From the NCBI GenBank assembly GCA_946699065.1, contig CAMPDV010000236.1, positions 310,001-374,000 of the forward strand: DNA of 64,000 nt. Direction: 5' to 3'. A model generated the notes under the pieces. The model worked only from the letters and a program-made list of their open reading frames with translations, did not search any database and was not told the DNA's origin. The translations under genes were made by a program, and so were the position numbers. Source of the DNA: Loxodes magnus (lineage: Eukaryota; Ciliophora; Karyorelictea; Loxodida; Loxodidae). Positions 61,163 to 64,000 of the stretch are shown here, piece by piece. Each line of letters starts with the position of its first letter. Position 1 is the stretch's first letter.

Positions 61163-64000
61163 ATGTCACCTTGACATTCAAAATTTTTTGTAGAGCTTCC
61201 ACTCTTCCAAAAATTGAATATGGAAACGAGATAGTGCCTTGGAGTACTTTACAAGGAATCTCTGCTGTAGTAAATAAAATAGAATCAAGTATACGATTTA
61301 TCTCAAGGAAAGCATTCTAAGGTACAATTAACTAATGGTGTTATATTGATATGAATTGAATGCCCTTGAAGCACATTATGGGTCTGAGGTTAAATAGTTT
61401 AATTTGAAAGTATTGATTATCTAAGTATAGGGTTTTGTAATTGGAATAAGGATATGAGTAATTAGATGGCTGCATACTATAATCCTTAGATAACTACATA
61501 GTTGCAGTTTAAAATAATTGACATATAAAAATGTAAATTTAAATTTGATACAGCTGCAACCATTTGATAGAATGCCTACTATACTGAATAATTTAAAAAT
61601 CTATATTAATTTCCAGAATTAACTAAACAAATCATATAGAAGAGAAATTATAAGTATATAAGCTCAGAACCTAATCATTAAATTTCCGAAAAGATCTTTA
61701 AGACCGTCATTTGCTTATTGATAGCCCTTATTGCATCTATGAAGATTATGACACTTTTGAAGATGTAACTACTATTGAGACATAAGGGAATGACTATAGT
61801 ATAAGATTTGAAATAAAAGTTTTATTCTTTATAATTAAGTGTATATAAATATGTTTCCTAGTAGTAAAGCAGTAGAGATAGATTTAGAAATAAAAATATT
61901 ACACCGATTGCTACTTGATCTAGTTAAAATAGAAGGATGTATAAATGTTGATAGGAAGTGATGAAACATTTAAATGTCTTTAATTGGAAGAAGAAATCTT
62001 ACAATTAAAGATGTCCAAATATCTTTTTAGTTTAAATATTAATTTTGATCAATTGCTTAATTAAATTTTCTTACATTTCCTTCTTCTTTATGTTAAGAAA
62101 CTAGTACGATTTTTTGATGTCTTAATTTAGATTTTTTTAGATTTGCTTTCTTGCTTAGTGTTCTTTATGAGTTGAAGTGTTGATTGAAAGGGTAATTTAT
62201 GGTTGTTGTTATTTAATATAAGAGGTTTGAAGTTGGTTAGGTTTGTAAGGTATTGGAAGAGCTATATGAGATTTTTTGTTTGTAGCTAAAGAGTAAGTGT
62301 TTAGGTATTATTGGATGACTATGAGAGTGTTAAGTAATAACTGATAGTACTAGATAAGTTTGGCCTGATTTTGTTAGAAAGGATATGAATTTTAGATATT
62401 AGTATGCTTATATTAGTAGCAAATTAGATTTGCTTAATAGCTCTAAATAGGTCTAGCATCTTAATTAAGCTATATAGCAATATAGGATTATTTATTAATG
62501 GCTTAGATTCTAAGCATCTATTTAGAATAACTAAACTATTGACTCTTTTATACAAATTGCATAATTTGAATGGATATTAAAAAATAATAAAAAGCTTAGT
62601 TTAGATTGCAAATGGCTTCAGTAGCTATATGGCTTTCAGCTTTTTAGATCATTAGATGGCCTAAAATATCTCATTAGGCTACCTTAAGAGATTATAAAGG
62701 ATCAATAGATACTCAGGAACAACCAAAGTTAAGTAGATTTATAAATCAAACTCTTTATAAGGGGATTAAGAACCTAACTACTCTACCAAATTAATTAGAC
62801 AAGTAAACTACGGATAAATTCCCTATCAATGGAATTTCTAGCTAAAATTATCAATATGGATAGTTTAAAGCAGCAAAAATAGTAAAAAAGAAACTAATCT
62901 TTAAGAATAAAGGCTTAAGTTAATATCTAGTAAAAGAGTTGGAAAACCAATTTCAAAAATAAATATATACTGTAAAAATTAAAGCAGCAGGCTGTTATAG
63001 TTCCAAACAAACAAAATAAGAGCAATTAAATTTAGAACTTATTAAATACCAAATTAAGTGTTTAGTGAGCAAAAAACTATGGAAGTAGTAAAAGATACTT
63101 AAGGAAATATTTATTAAGAAGGATTATAACAAGAAGCCTCGGAGGAATAAAACAAGTATAAAAGGAATTTAAATCATTCAATCAAAAAAATTTACCGATG
63201 TAAGCAATTCTTTGCTGCTTATAAATCAATTTATTGAAATAGTTTCTCGTAATTATTCTGAAAGTTGGCCTTAAGAGTAGATTGTAAGAAATGTCCCTGA
63301 GTTATTGGATATCTTTAGAATAATGAGACTTGTTCATAAGAGAAAAATGTAATGGTAAAAATAAGGATTATAGTTAGTAGATGAGAATAGGAGGCCCAGA
63401 ACTTGATTTTACCTTAAGATATAGTTTAATTATTTTGGAGAATATTCCAGACAACAATGAGATTGAGTATTTACGAATTTTAGAACTTGAGTAGTTTGTT
63501 TATCTTTGTTGGAGCTGTTAGAGGCGATCTCCATTATAAAGGTTTGTATGAGGACTTGGATGAATAAAGTATGAATTATAAAAAGTAGTTAGGAGTCTTA
63601 GATGCTTTAGCATATGATTTAGTAAGGTAATACTGAAAAGAGAATTTGGAATAATTTGAAGATACCATATTGAAAGCTGGACTTGAGATTTAGAGCATGT
63701 TTTCTTCTAAAAAAGATGATAAAAAATGGTAAAGCTACTCCTAATTAAGGATTCATGTTTACTTTTAGAATATTTAAATAATGATATAAATTGGTAGATA
63801 CGATATTATGCTTTAAAAACATTATTAGAACTAAGTAATGAACAATATACCATGAGTATTTAAATAAAAAAGCTTATTCTAACATGTTAAGTAGCATTAG
63901 ATAATAATAGAGCTATTTACAAATCCAGAGCATGTAAATCACATAAACTATGGAATTGACTGGCACACAGTACAATCTATTAAAATATGATAAAAATTTG
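61163..64000 (+). CDS. Junction-region gene continuing into unique flank (3' end outside window)
   Basis: Copy of the 5' half of the junction-spanning gene (ATG 61163), leaving the array at 63624. Its continuation is unique: LDALAYDLV is followed by RQYWKENLEQFEDTILKAGL, and then, in another frame, SCLLLEYLNNDINWQIRYYA and KTLLELSNEQYTMSIQIKKL. This is a helical, leucine-rich pattern reminiscent of HEAT/ARM repeats. It is probably the original, non-chimeric form of the gene, because the flank outside the array should be ancestral. The first 100 bp after the ATG differ from units 1 and 2, including a net 2-base length change. Confidence 0.5.
63625..64000. other. Unique right flank of the array
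   Basis: Sequence not found elsewhere in the window, starting directly after the 59-bp partial fourth unit (63566-63624). It appears coding on the plus strand (see the gene at 61163). No target-site duplication or microhomology is evident at the junction beyond a base or two. Confidence 0.85.

Larger units (their letters stand above)
39139..63624. repeat. Tandem repeat unit 3 (24.5 kb, with insertion)
   Basis: This is the third copy. About 39139-41270 and 61300-63624 are almost identical to the other units. Most of 41270-49800 and 55960-61300 carries many substitutions and indels, apart from a near-identical stretch at about 59270-59850. Sequence 50214-55522 has no counterpart in units 1 and 2, and about 0.8 kb of theirs (unit 1 11126-11920) is missing here. 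The unit ends at 63624, where unique sequence begins. Confidence 0.93.

Noticed and set aside
60-63624. Assembly artefact as the cause of the tandem copies
   Set aside because: Each unit has private substitutions and indels, unit 3 has a 5.3-kb difference, and the final junction leads into unique sequence. It is still worth a long-read check.
1-64000. tRNA, rRNA, CRISPR arrays or telomeric repeats
   Set aside because: I looked for conserved tRNA T-loop sequence, rRNA cores, spaced short repeats and CCCTAA/CCCCAA-type telomeric runs, and saw none convincing by eye.

Overview
The window looks like nuclear DNA of a ciliate whose genetic code has reassigned all three stop codons. It is AT-rich, and recognisable protein domains read through only if TAA and TAG mean glutamine and TGA means tryptophan. 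The best proof is a RING finger-kelch gene at 59256-60701: 481 codons in one frame, with TAA/TAG at ordinary positions, TGA at the tryptophan positions of the kelch repeats, and a terminal TGA. Among described codes this fits karyorelicts such as Loxodes (TAA/TAG = Gln, TGA = Trp or stop) or the heterotrich Condylostoma (all three context dependent). Every frame is therefore 'open', and conventional ATG-to-stop ORFs here are nearly all meaningless. The calls below rest on domain motifs, amino-acid composition, density of TGA (rare in the true frame), and comparison of repeat copies. Many 3' ends and exon limits are approximate.

The window is a tandem array of one unit: 60-19603 (19544 bp), 19604-39138 (19535 bp) and 39139-63624 (24486 bp). 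A unique flank follows at 63625-64000, and the first 59 bases are the end of a preceding copy. Unit 1 and unit 2 are nearly identical over most of their length. Unit 3 is a mosaic of near-identical and visibly diverged blocks. It also carries about 5.3 kb (50214-55522) that the other units lack, in place of about 0.8 kb of theirs.

Each unit holds, left to right: the 3' half of a long gene that runs across the unit junction (+); the reverse-transcriptase half of a LINE retroelement (-); a frame-broken dihydropyrimidine-dehydrogenase-like FMN domain (+); an unrecognised gene (+); a TRIM-like B-box/coiled-coil gene (-) that diverges from a gene with a possible VPS9 domain (+); a second, degenerate TRIM-like gene (-) that diverges from a short unrecognised gene (+); the endonuclease half of a LINE (-) and an ORF1-like region (-); the RING-kelch gene (+); and the 5' half of the junction-spanning gene (+). 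In unit 3 the insertion adds a glutamine-rich gene, an unrecognised gene, a second kelch gene and a minus-strand gene with hydrophobic segments.

The gene set mixes ubiquitin-ligase-like proteins (RING-kelch, TRIM-like) with decayed retroelements and one metabolic pseudogene. I see no sign that it forms a single pathway. The most interesting points are the code, the array breakpoint inside a gene (giving chimeric copies inside the array and a different continuation at its right edge), the single intact RING-kelch copy, and the mosaic homogenisation of the units.
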